NCBI GenBank assembly: GCA_030592355.1 | Contig: JAUVJE010000017.1 | Coordinates: 1 to 19,113, forward strand | Source: Clostridia bacterium | GTDB lineage: Bacteria; Bacillota; Clostridia; DUPQ01 | Length of the DNA stretch: 19,113 nucleotides | Direction of reading: 5' to 3' | Shown: in pieces, positions 7,021 through 14,190 of the stretch | Layout of the letters: each line of letters begins with the position of its first letter | How positions within the stretch are numbered: position 1 is the first letter of the stretch | The notes under the pieces: model-generated | Seen by the model: only the letters and a program-made list of their open reading frames with translations | Database searches by the model: none | What the model was told of the DNA's origin: nothing | Made by a program: the position numbers and the translations under genes

Positions 7021-8286
7021 ATGGTCACAGCAGTGGTAGGTCTTAATTGGGGCGATGAAGGAAAAGGCAGAATGGTTGATTATTTCGCTGGAAAAGCTGA
7101 TTGCGTAATCAGATATCAAGGCGGCGACAATGCCGGTCATACCGTAGTAAACGAGCATGGGAAATTTGCATTTCACAACTTCCCTTCGGGAGTTTGCTAT
7201 CCGGGGGTAATCAATATAATCGCAAGCGGATCCGTGGTGAGTCCGGATTCTTTTATTGCGGAACTAAAGGATGTTGAAACGAATGGTATAAAAGTTGAAA
7301 ATATTTACATTTCCGATAGGGCTATTCTCATAATGCCCTATGCAAAAATACTCGAAAAACTCGAAGAAGAGCGTCTAAAAGATAAAAAATACGGCTCTAC
7401 AATGAGCGGTATTGCACCAACTTACGGCTATAAATTCCTTAAGAAAGGCATTCAGGCAGGCGAATTACTGTATCCCGAATATTTGAAAGAGCATGTTACC
7501 GATGTCGTTGAATATGCCAATCTACAGATAAAAGGCGGTTATGGTGCCGAACCTGTGGATGCTGAAGAAATTTTCAATTATCTGATGAGATACGCCGACT
7601 TGCTTAAACCATACATAATCAATACCAAAGCACTGGTGGACAAGCTTCTCGCTGAGGGTAAAAACATCATTGTAGAAGCACAACTTGGCGCATTGAGGGA
7701 CATCACACACGGGATTTATCCTTTTACTACTTCCTCATCGACGCTAAGCGGCAATGCCTGCGCATCTATTCCCGTCCCCCCATCCTCAATCGAGCGGATT
7801 GTCGGGATTACAAAAGCTTATTCTACTTGCGTAGGAGAAGGTCCGTTCACCACAGAATTATTCGGCGATATTGCTCACGAGATTCGCGAAACCGGTCATG
7901 AATATGGCGCAAAAACAGGACGTCCGAGAAGGATTGGGTATTTCGATACAGTCGCTACAAAATATGGCTGCACTTTGCAGGGTGCCACTGAAATGACTGT
8001 CACATGTCTCGATGTGCTTAGCGGACAGAAAGAACTGAAAATATGCACAGCTTATGATATCAATGGCGTTAAAACCGGGGATTTCCCAATCAACTGCACA
8101 TTAAATGAAGCCAAGCCGGTTTATAAAACTTTTCCAGGCTGGGATGAAGACATTACCGGTATAAGAACTTTTAAAGACCTGCCTGCCACGGCGCAGAGCT
8201 ACCTGAATGAAATTGAATCTCTCTGCGGAGTAAAAATTTCATATGTATCCGTCGGTCCCGAAAGGGACGCCCTAATCAAGCTCTAA
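7021..8286 (+). CDS. purA: Adenylosuccinate synthetase, divergent clostridial type
   Basis: The enzyme joins IMP and aspartate with GTP to give adenylosuccinate, the first step from IMP to AMP. The 421 residues start with MVTAVVG and WGDEGKG (catalytic Asp12), then RYQGGDNAGH (His40). TKAYSTCVGEGPF and TGRPRR (299-304) also match the family. I chose ATG 7021 because AAGGAGG lies nine bases upstream; the ATG at 7012 abuts the SD. AQLGALRD at 220-227 is the form common in Clostridia. Other positions depart from the family: GSTMSGIAPTYGYK (125-138) lacks the Arg of GST(K/R)RGI, Lys141 replaces the intersubunit Arg, and TCLD (328-331) replaces the guanine-contacting TKLD. It is probably active PurA, but could be a paralogue with altered kinetics. 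Confidence 0.92.
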   Translation: MVTAVVGLNWGDEGKGRMVDYFAGKADCVIRYQGGDNAGHTVVNEHGKFAFHNFPSGVCYPGVINIIASGSVVSPDSFIAELKDVETNGIKVENIYISDRAILIMPYAKILEKLEEERLKDKKYGSTMSGIAPTYGYKFLKKGIQAGELLYPEYLKEHVTDVVEYANLQIKGGYGAEPVDAEEIFNYLMRYADLLKPYIINTKALVDKLLAEGKNIIVEAQLGALRDITHGIYPFTTSSSTLSGNACASIPVPPSSIERIVGITKAYSTCVGEGPFTTELFGDIAHEIRETGHEYGAKTGRPRRIGYFDTVATKYGCTLQGATEMTVTCLDVLSGQKELKICTAYDINGVKTGDFPINCTLNEAKPVYKTFPGWDEDITGIRTFKDLPATAQSYLNEIESLCGVKISYVSVGPERDALIKL

Positions 8287-8347
8287 ATAAAAAAATGCAC
8301 ATTACACCCGGGACTATGTGAGAAAATTTCATATCATTGCTATAAAA

Positions 8348-8375
8348 AACCCGGTCTTTCGACCGGGTTGCTTTT
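8348..8375. terminator. Strong bidirectional terminator between purA and rpsU
   Basis: The perfect 9-bp stem AACCCGGTC / GACCGGGTT (8348-8356, 8361-8369) has a TTTC loop. On the plus strand it is followed by GCTTTTTATCTTTTT, ending purA transcripts. On the minus strand it is followed by TTTATA after the stem's own T residues, ending rpsU transcripts. The rpsU stop codon is immediately adjacent. Confidence 0.92.
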
Positions 8376-8557
8376 TATCTTTTTGTTTTTTTTCTTTTTC
8401 TTGCTGCTTCGGATTTTTTCTTTTTTCTTACGCTGGGCTTTTCATAATGCTCTCTTTTTCTGACTTCTGCGAGCACACCGGATTTAGCGCATTGTCTTTT
8501 GAACCTTTTCAACGCGTTTTCAAGGCTTTCATTTTCTTTAACTCTTATTTCTGCCAT
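8375..8557 (-). CDS. rpsU: 30S ribosomal protein S21
   Basis: A 60-residue, very basic protein of the 30S subunit, of the normal Firmicute length. It begins MAEIRVKENESLENALKRFK, continues with RQCAKSGVLAEVRKREHYEK and ends with a Lys/Arg-rich tail. The start is set by AAGGGGGG nine bases before the ATG. It has its own consensus promoter 93 bp upstream and a strong terminator immediately downstream, so it appears to be monocistronic. In many Clostridia rpsU sits next to a HIT-family gene; here two extra genes separate them. Confidence 0.97.
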   Translation of the reverse strand: MAEIRVKENESLENALKRFKRQCAKSGVLAEVRKREHYEKPSVRKKKKSEAARKRKKTKR

Positions 8558-8649
8558 AATCTCAATCCCCCCCTTCTACTCTTGGGTTCTTTATAAAGGG
8601 ACGGCCAATAACACATTGTTTCGGCTCGATTTCCTAAATACTGATTGAC

Positions 8650-8678
8650 ATTATACACGATAGAATATCAATAGTCAA
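8650..8678 (-). promoter_or_regulatory. Sigma-A promoter of rpsU
   Basis: On the minus strand TTGACT (8678-8673), a 17-bp spacer and TATAAT (8655-8650) form a near-consensus promoter. Transcription would start near 8643, leaving an untranslated leader of about 86 nt. That leader contains CAAT/ATTG and other short complementary pieces but no structure I can name. Confidence 0.8.
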
Positions 8679-8712
8679 CCGGGTTTCCCTGTTCTGATAC
8701 TCCTTTAAAATA

Positions 8713-9555
8713 CTAAAATGAAGCCGGTATTAAGTCCTTGTAATCCCTTGTTTGATTACTCCCGCTTATAAAAGCTTCCAGATTGTTTTTATATATTCCC
8801 GAAACTACTTTTTCACTCAAATCAAGGGTTGTATAAATCATTTTATCCCTTTCAACCCATTTTGCCGTCCATTCAATGTTATAGTCATTGGCATCGCAAT
8901 CGCTACCGAATATTAGACTGTTTTCGACATCATAACCCGTCAGGAAAAGCTTCCTAAGCACCTCCTCGCGATAATTCGCGGGAGTTCCCGGTGTCGTATC
9001 GATATACATCTCTATCTTAGACCGCGGATTGCGGCTTTTAAAATTCAAAAACTTCCCGTATACTGCAATCATTTCATCACACCATGGCCATCCGATATGA
9101 GCCAGTGAAAATCTAAGGTTATTAATCGTCATCATGCTTTCAAAGTGAACAGGCCTGCAATATTCCGATGAGGGTTTACCGTCCCAAAGAATTCCGGAAT
9201 GGAATAAAATCGGTTTGTCGGAATCCGCTGCTATTTTGCATACGGACATGCATTTTGGATCACCGGGGAAAAATCTGTCACATATAATCTTAAATCCAGC
9301 GACCCCTTTTTCAATTGCCCTTCTCACCTGACCTATTGCTCCCGTTTCTAATGGGTTTATCCAAAAGAATGGTATTAATTCATCGTTTCCCTCTGTCCAT
9401 TCCAAGAGATTTTCCACTCTGCTGTCAAATGTACCGTTTTCAGGCGACAAAGATATCAATACACCCCCGTCAATCCCGCATTGCGTCATTTGCTCCTTTA
9501 GCTCCACCGGGTTCACCTTGCCCGGTCTTATATGTATATGTCCGTCATAAATCAT
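8713..9555 (-). CDS. Amidohydrolase-family (Amidohydro_2-like) metal-dependent hydrolase
   Basis: A 280-residue TIM-barrel hydrolase of the amidohydrolase superfamily; the reaction and substrate are unknown. Likely metal and catalytic ligands are seen in the usual order: DGHIH (His6, His8) at the end of the first strand, LFHSG (His119), AHIGWPW (His153) and FGSDCDAND (Asp219). The family includes decarboxylases as well as hydrolases. I chose ATG 9555 because GGAGG lies five bases upstream; the earlier ATG at 9567 overlaps that SD. It starts 15 nt after the lipoprotein hydrolase stop and is the last gene of the alaS-led series. There is no signal peptide, so it is cytoplasmic. No clear terminator follows; the rpsU promoter lies 35 bp downstream. 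Confidence 0.82.
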   Translation of the reverse strand: MIYDGHIHIRPGKVNPVELKEQMTQCGIDGGVLISLSPENGTFDSRVENLLEWTEGNDELIPFFWINPLETGAIGQVRRAIEKGVAGFKIICDRFFPGDPKCMSVCKIAADSDKPILFHSGILWDGKPSSEYCRPVHFESMMTINNLRFSLAHIGWPWCDEMIAVYGKFLNFKSRNPRSKIEMYIDTTPGTPANYREEVLRKLFLTGYDVENSLIFGSDCDANDYNIEWTAKWVERDKMIYTTLDLSEKVVSGIYKNNLEAFISGSNQTRDYKDLIPASF

Positions 9556-9570
9556 ATCTGCCTCCATATA

Positions 9571-10896
9571 TCAATCAAAAATAAATTTTGCAATTACATT
9601 GCCTACCCTCAAATCTACTTCGGCAAGTTTTTGATATTCTTGCGGAGTGCTTGGCCCTTCACCTGCTGCAAAAAGGTGGTTAAGTTCAGGAAGCAGAATG
9701 AATTTGATATTTTTTTTATCGCCAAGACCATCCGTCCACATATTATACTCATTTATATCCACCTGGTAATCCCTGCCTCCATGTATCAACAGCACCGGTC
9801 TGGTCTCTTTTTGCATCTCATCTATTGGAAAATAATACGCAAGATCCAACCAATAGCTTTCGGGTGCCCAAAACAGCTCCTCAGAGCTATAGCCGCTGTC
9901 TGGTTGCAGACTTTTGATCCTGTCCCTCATCTCTATATATTCCTTAAGAGTTTTATTCTCAATGGATGTTGTTTTCCCATCTATTCCATTGATATATTCC
10001 GTTTGGCGGACAATAATATCCTCAAGTCTTGATGCATTGGGAGCAAGCATTATAAATCCTGCAGCTTCGGGTACACTCCCGGCAATTCTTGGCATTAAAT
10101 AACCCCCAAGACTGTGCCCTGCAAAATATATCCTGTTTCTGTCTATGCCGTCCTGACGGGCTAAGAATTCAAAAGCTTTTATAGCATCATTTATTGTTTC
10201 TTCCCAAACCGTTATGTTATCAAAATAATTCTCATCATCAAGATATCCATATGCATAGGTTCGCTTATCATATCTAAGGGATGCTATCCCCTTGTCATAC
10301 AGCTGTTTTGCAATGTCATAGTAAACTGCGTTTCCTCCGATTGCACCGTTTCTTTCAGAAGGTCCCGAACCGTGTATGATTATTACAGCCGGTACATTGC
10401 CATTTGCACCAGGCATTGCAAGAGTACCCGGCAAAGGCAACTCTCCTCCAAAAGAAACCTCGGTTTCGTTCATATCGTTTCTTCCATAAACTCTGTTATA
10501 TGTATAGTGAAGGCCGGCAATTCTATTCTTATCGTCAAACACAACATTTATATTTGCATACGTGTTTTCAAATTCACAGATAACGGACACGATATGGTAT
10601 CCGCTTTTTTCACTCTCCGTAAAATCAACAATTCTAATGTATTCACCGCAAGCTTCAACAAACAAATCCCTTACCGCTTTATATGACGCCCGGGTAATCA
10701 TCGCAAGCTTCATCTGAAGTGTGAATTCAAATCCGGCGAGTTCTTTATAGTCCAAGTCAAATACGGCATCGACATAGTTCTGGGCAATCTCTTTCAGCGA
10801 CTCCCTATCGTCAGCTAACTTTTCAAAATGCGAGCAACCGGCTGATAATGAAACCAGTAAGACGAATATTATAAGGAAAGGCATTAGCCTTTTCAT
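9571..10896 (-). CDS. Lipoprotein with DUF3887-like domain and alpha/beta hydrolase domain
   Basis: A 441-residue surface-anchored hydrolase. The lipoprotein signal is plain: MKRLMPFLIIFVLLVSLSAGC with Cys21 as the lipidated residue. Residues about 30-140 look like the small DUF3887 domain often fused to such hydrolases. The alpha/beta hydrolase follows: oxyanion region IIHGSGPSERNG (173-184), nucleophile elbow GHSLGG (Ser262), acid in GGRDYQVD (Asp376) and base in LNHLF (His407). It is probably an esterase or peptidase-like enzyme of the dienelactone hydrolase/prolyl-oligopeptidase group; the substrate is unknown. Its ATG overlaps the HIT stop as ATGA and follows GAGAGGATATT, indicating translational coupling. 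A secreted enzyme in an operon led by alaS is unexpected. Confidence 0.85.
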   Translation of the reverse strand: MKRLMPFLIIFVLLVSLSAGCSHFEKLADDRESLKEIAQNYVDAVFDLDYKELAGFEFTLQMKLAMITRASYKAVRDLFVEACGEYIRIVDFTESEKSGYHIVSVICEFENTYANINVVFDDKNRIAGLHYTYNRVYGRNDMNETEVSFGGELPLPGTLAMPGANGNVPAVIIIHGSGPSERNGAIGGNAVYYDIAKQLYDKGIASLRYDKRTYAYGYLDDENYFDNITVWEETINDAIKAFEFLARQDGIDRNRIYFAGHSLGGYLMPRIAGSVPEAAGFIMLAPNASRLEDIIVRQTEYINGIDGKTTSIENKTLKEYIEMRDRIKSLQPDSGYSSEELFWAPESYWLDLAYYFPIDEMQKETRPVLLIHGGRDYQVDINEYNMWTDGLGDKKNIKFILLPELNHLFAAGEGPSTPQEYQKLAEVDLRVGNVIAKFIFD

Positions 10897-11237
10897 AATA
10901 TCCTCTCACCCATTGGAATCCCGCCTACTAAGTGGAAATGAAGATGCTCTACCGACTGCCCGGCATCCTCCCCTACATTACTGATAACTCTGTAGCCGCT
11001 TTTATCAATCCCGGAAATTTCCGCAGCCTTTTTAGCAGCCAACATGCAGTCGGCAACCACTCCGGCATTTTGCTCGTTCAAACTTTCTATGCTGTCAATA
11101 TGAATTTTAGGAACAATTATCAAATGAACCGGCGCGACCGGACTAATGTCCTTGAATACTTTCACTGTTTCATTCTCATATATTGTGTCCGAAGGTATGT
11201 CCCCGCCGATTATCCTGCAGAATATACATCCGCTCAT
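10893..11237 (-). CDS. HIT-family (HINT-type) purine nucleoside phosphoramidase-like protein
   Basis: A 114-residue histidine-triad protein of the HINT branch, which hydrolyses nucleoside phosphoramidates and, in some species, aminoacyl-adenylates. The triad HLHFHLVGG has His98, His100 and His102; CIFC at 4-7 with further His residues is the usual N-terminal zinc-site pattern. The length is normal. The ATG overlaps the alaS stop (ATGA) and follows GGAGG with seven bases. Its own stop overlaps the next ATG in the same way. Placement directly after an aminoacyl-tRNA synthetase fits the reported activity on aminoacyl-adenylates, though that link is inference. Confidence 0.95.
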   Translation of the reverse strand: MSGCIFCRIIGGDIPSDTIYENETVKVFKDISPVAPVHLIIVPKIHIDSIESLNEQNAGVVADCMLAAKKAAEISGIDKSGYRVISNVGEDAGQSVEHLHFHLVGGIPMGERIL

Positions 11238-13852
11238 ATTAATACCTCCCTGATTAATGCCCCTGCTTTTTCAAGGGCCTCATTTATTCTAGACGAATCT
11301 TTCCCGCCTGCCTGAGCCATGTCAGGGCGTCCTCCGCCTCCGCCTCCGGTAATTTTTGCCACCTGGCCAATTATTCTACCAGCGTGGATTCCTTTTTCAA
11401 CGGCTTTTTTAGTTGCTGCCGCAGCGAGGCTTACCTTATCTCCTCCGCTGACCAAAAATACTACACAATCATCATACTTTTCACGGGCGGAATCACACAT
11501 ACTTCTTAATGTATTCATGTCGCTGCCCTGTATTTCTGTAACAATTACCTTGGTTCCATTTATTTCTTCCGGATTATCAAGTACGCTTGCTGCAGATCCG
11601 GCCGCTGCTTTTTTCTTAAGGTTGTCAATTTCTTTCTTTGCGGATTTCAATTCCTTAAGAAGCCTATCAACCCGTGCAGGAGCATCTGAGTCAGTGGTCT
11701 TTATATAACCTGTAATTTTAGAAAGTTTTTCCTTTTTATCCTGTAAATATTCTAACGCTGCTGCCCCTGTCAGTGCTTCAATTCTCCTGACTCCCGCAGC
11801 AACTCCGCCTTCAGATACAATAACAAACAATCCGGCTGACGATGTATGGTCAAGATGAGTTCCTCCGCATAATTCCATGCTGAATCCTCCTGTACTTACA
11901 ACCCTGACCTTGTCTCCATATTTCTCTCCGAAAAGCGCCGTCGCACCTTTTTCCCTGGCCTGGTTGATTTCCATAACTTCGACCTGTACAGAGGCATCCT
12001 CAAGAATCTTTTTATTAACCAGATTTTCCACTTGTCTGACTTCATCATTGGTCATGGCAGTAAAATGATTGAAATCGAACCGCATTCTGTCAGGTGCAAC
12101 ATGGGAGCCTGCCTGCGCAACATGTTTTCCAAGCACTTTCTGAAGCGCATACTGCAGTATATGAGTGGCAGTATGATTTCTTTCGGTGGCTTTTCTCGCT
12201 ATTTCATCCACTTCACAAACCACTTTTTCCCCTTTGGATATAGTTCCGTAAACCACCTTTCCCTTATGCACATAAACACCTGTGTGTGTTTTTATACAAC
12301 CTGTAACATGCATTTTGAATCCGTCTTCAGATGATATATATCCAACATCTCCTACCTGGCCTCCGCTTTCAGCATAGAATGTGGTTTTATCCAAAGCTAT
12401 CTCTACAATATCCCCTGCTTCTGCTATTTTCAGGACCACTGCAGTATCGTTCAACCTTTCGTAACCTGTAAATACAGATGGTGCTACCCCTTCAAATATA
12501 TCTTCTTCATCACCACCCCATGCTTGTGAACCTTCATCAGCCGTCCTGGCATTTCTTGCTGCTTCTTTTTGCTTCTTCATTTCTACCTTAAATCCAACTT
12601 CATCCATTACTATATTATTTTCAGCAGCAATCTCAGCGGTCAGCTCATATGGAAATCCAAATGTATCATGAAGTTCGAAGATATCTTCACCTTTTAATGT
12701 AAGTTTACCATCTACTTTGCTGATAGAACTAATTTTATCACTTAATCTTACAAGACCCTTTTCAACTGTAGATTGAAAACGCTCTTCCTCAATCTTTATG
12801 ACTTTTTCTATATACTCCTGTCTGCTGACAAGTTCAGGATAAGCACCTCCTGACTCCTTGATAACATCCTTAACAATATCAGTCATAAAAGTTCCTTCAA
12901 TCCCAAGCAGTTTTCCATGACGCGCTGCTCTTCTAAGTAACCTTCTAAGAACATATCCCCTCCCTTCATTTGATGGTATAACACCATCTGAAACCAGCAT
13001 GACTGTGCTTCTGACATGGTCAGTTATCAGACGTACAGACATATCTTTTTTAGGATCACTCTTATATTCCACATCGGCCAGTTCACATGTCTTGTCCAGA
13101 GTACTTCTGAATGTATCAACTTCAAACAGATTATCTACGCCCTGCATAACACAGGCAAGTCTCTCAAGCCCCATGCCCGTATCAATATTTTTCATTTCAA
13201 GGGGCAGATACTCGCCATTTTTCTGTCTGTCAAACTGTGTAAAAACCAAATTCCATATTTCTATGAACCGGTCACACTCACAGCCCGGTGCACAATTGGA
13301 ATCATTGCAGCCTCTCTCAACTCCCCTGTCAAAGAATATTTCTGAAGATGGTCCGCAGGGTCCTGTTCCATGTTCCCAGAAATTGTCTTCTTTGCCCAGC
13401 CTGGAAACCTTACTCTCTGCGAGACCAACCTCTTTAGTCCATATGTCATATGCTTCGTCATCATCAAGATATACAGTAACACTTAACAATTCTTCCGGTA
13501 TATCAAGAACATCAGTAAAAAATTCCCATGCCCATGCAATTGCTTCTTTTTTAAAATAGTCTCCAAAGGAGAAATTGCCCAGCATTTCAAAATATGAGCC
13601 ATGTCTGTCTGTGATTCCAACGCTGTCTATATCAAGCGTCCTAAGACATTTTTGACATGTGGCCATTCTACTAGAAGGAGGCTTTTTTGCTCCTGTAAAA
13701 TATGGTTTAAGGGGTGTCATGCCCGCATTTATTAGTAAAATACTAGGATCATTATCCGGCACCAGAGAAAAACTCGGTATTATAAGATGGTTTTTACTTT
13801 TAAAAAACTCCAGAAACTTTTTCCTAAGTATATTCAATGATAATTTTTCCAT
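11234..13852 (-). CDS. alaS: Alanyl-tRNA synthetase
   Basis: Charges tRNA-Ala with alanine and edits mischarged Ser/Gly. The 872 residues match the usual bacterial length and domain order: class II catalytic core (about 1-450) with LRTLDIDSVGITDRHGSYFE and GMGLERL; editing domain with HTATH (His560, His564) and CGGTH (Cys662, His666), together the zinc site; then a coiled coil at about 705-750 and the C-terminal DHHA1-like domain ending in the glycine-rich GGGGGGRPDMAQAGG. The extra cysteines around 182-193 (GCNDSNCAPGCEC) resemble those in other clostridial AlaRS. The start follows GAGGTGAATT. Expression is controlled by the T-box leader upstream. It heads an operon with the HIT, hydrolase and amidohydrolase genes. 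Confidence 0.98.
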   Translation of the reverse strand: MEKLSLNILRKKFLEFFKSKNHLIIPSFSLVPDNDPSILLINAGMTPLKPYFTGAKKPPSSRMATCQKCLRTLDIDSVGITDRHGSYFEMLGNFSFGDYFKKEAIAWAWEFFTDVLDIPEELLSVTVYLDDDEAYDIWTKEVGLAESKVSRLGKEDNFWEHGTGPCGPSSEIFFDRGVERGCNDSNCAPGCECDRFIEIWNLVFTQFDRQKNGEYLPLEMKNIDTGMGLERLACVMQGVDNLFEVDTFRSTLDKTCELADVEYKSDPKKDMSVRLITDHVRSTVMLVSDGVIPSNEGRGYVLRRLLRRAARHGKLLGIEGTFMTDIVKDVIKESGGAYPELVSRQEYIEKVIKIEEERFQSTVEKGLVRLSDKISSISKVDGKLTLKGEDIFELHDTFGFPYELTAEIAAENNIVMDEVGFKVEMKKQKEAARNARTADEGSQAWGGDEEDIFEGVAPSVFTGYERLNDTAVVLKIAEAGDIVEIALDKTTFYAESGGQVGDVGYISSEDGFKMHVTGCIKTHTGVYVHKGKVVYGTISKGEKVVCEVDEIARKATERNHTATHILQYALQKVLGKHVAQAGSHVAPDRMRFDFNHFTAMTNDEVRQVENLVNKKILEDASVQVEVMEINQAREKGATALFGEKYGDKVRVVSTGGFSMELCGGTHLDHTSSAGLFVIVSEGGVAAGVRRIEALTGAAALEYLQDKKEKLSKITGYIKTTDSDAPARVDRLLKELKSAKKEIDNLKKKAAAGSAASVLDNPEEINGTKVIVTEIQGSDMNTLRSMCDSAREKYDDCVVFLVSGGDKVSLAAAATKKAVEKGIHAGRIIGQVAKITGGGGGGRPDMAQAGGKDSSRINEALEKAGALIREVLI

Positions 13853-13893
13853 AATTCACCTCAAATTTATATCCAAAGGATTTCCCGAAAATT

Positions 13894-13924
13894 AAAAAAC
13901 CCCCATCCCTGAAAGGGACGAGAG
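13894..13924 (-). terminator. T-box terminator upstream of alaS
   Basis: An 11-bp stem CTCTCGTCCCT (13924-13914) / AGGGATGGGGG (13910-13900), including G-U pairs, with a TTC loop and followed by TTTTTT. It directly follows the T-box sequence and would end transcription when tRNA-Ala is charged. Confidence 0.88.
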
Positions 13925-14105
13925 TAACTCGCGGTACCACCCTGATTCTTCCATACAGAAACACTCGGGACCTTAACGCGGCTTAGTCGTCCTTACTTAT
14001 TGGGAAAGGATGCTGAGGGTCAGCCTTCGCCGGTCTGGTGTAAAAGCTTGCATTTACCGCTTTCTTTCTGAAACTCCGTACCCGGTTACTCGTCCCTGTG
14101 AACGC
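13894..14105 (-). promoter_or_regulatory. T-box riboswitch controlling alaS (specifier GCU, alanine)
   Basis: The leader has the T-box parts in order. In stem I, a lower helix of AGGG with CCCU and an upper helix of CCGG with CCGG enclose an internal loop. The 5' strand of this loop is ACGAGTAA (AGTA motif) and the 3' strand is CGAAGGCTGA. GCU at 14024-14022, followed by a purine, is the alanine specifier. The antiterminator element TGGTACCGCG lies at 13939-13930; its UGGU matches the ACCA end of tRNA-Ala (discriminator A). The terminator stem then follows. Uncharged tRNA-Ala should stabilise the antiterminator and switch on the whole alaS-HIT-hydrolase-amidohydrolase operon. Confidence 0.93.
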
Positions 14106-14111
14106 AGTTCC

Positions 14112-14140
14112 ATTCTAATTCAAACACCCACATCTGTCAA
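14112..14140 (-). promoter_or_regulatory. Consensus sigma-A promoter of the alaS operon
   Basis: On the minus strand TTGACA (14140-14135), a 17-bp spacer and TAGAAT (14117-14112). Predicted RNA start near 14105, just before T-box stem I. Confidence 0.88.
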
Positions 14141-14190
14141 CCTCACCGTTACCATTTCACTTAGATGCAGGTACCTGTTTTTTTTATTTT

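Noticed and set aside
8318..8596. 92-codon plus-strand open frame, Phe-rich
   Set aside because: It is the reverse of the rpsU gene and its terminator; the Phe run mirrors the Lys codons of S21.
12999..13559. 186-codon plus-strand open frame
   Set aside because: It lies antisense to alaS and is Ser/Leu-rich, as expected for a shadow frame; no initiation signals.
14161..14190. CAGGTACCTG followed by a long T tract on the plus strand, resembling a terminator
   Set aside because: The palindrome has no room for a loop beyond a 3-bp stem, and no plus-strand gene ends here.
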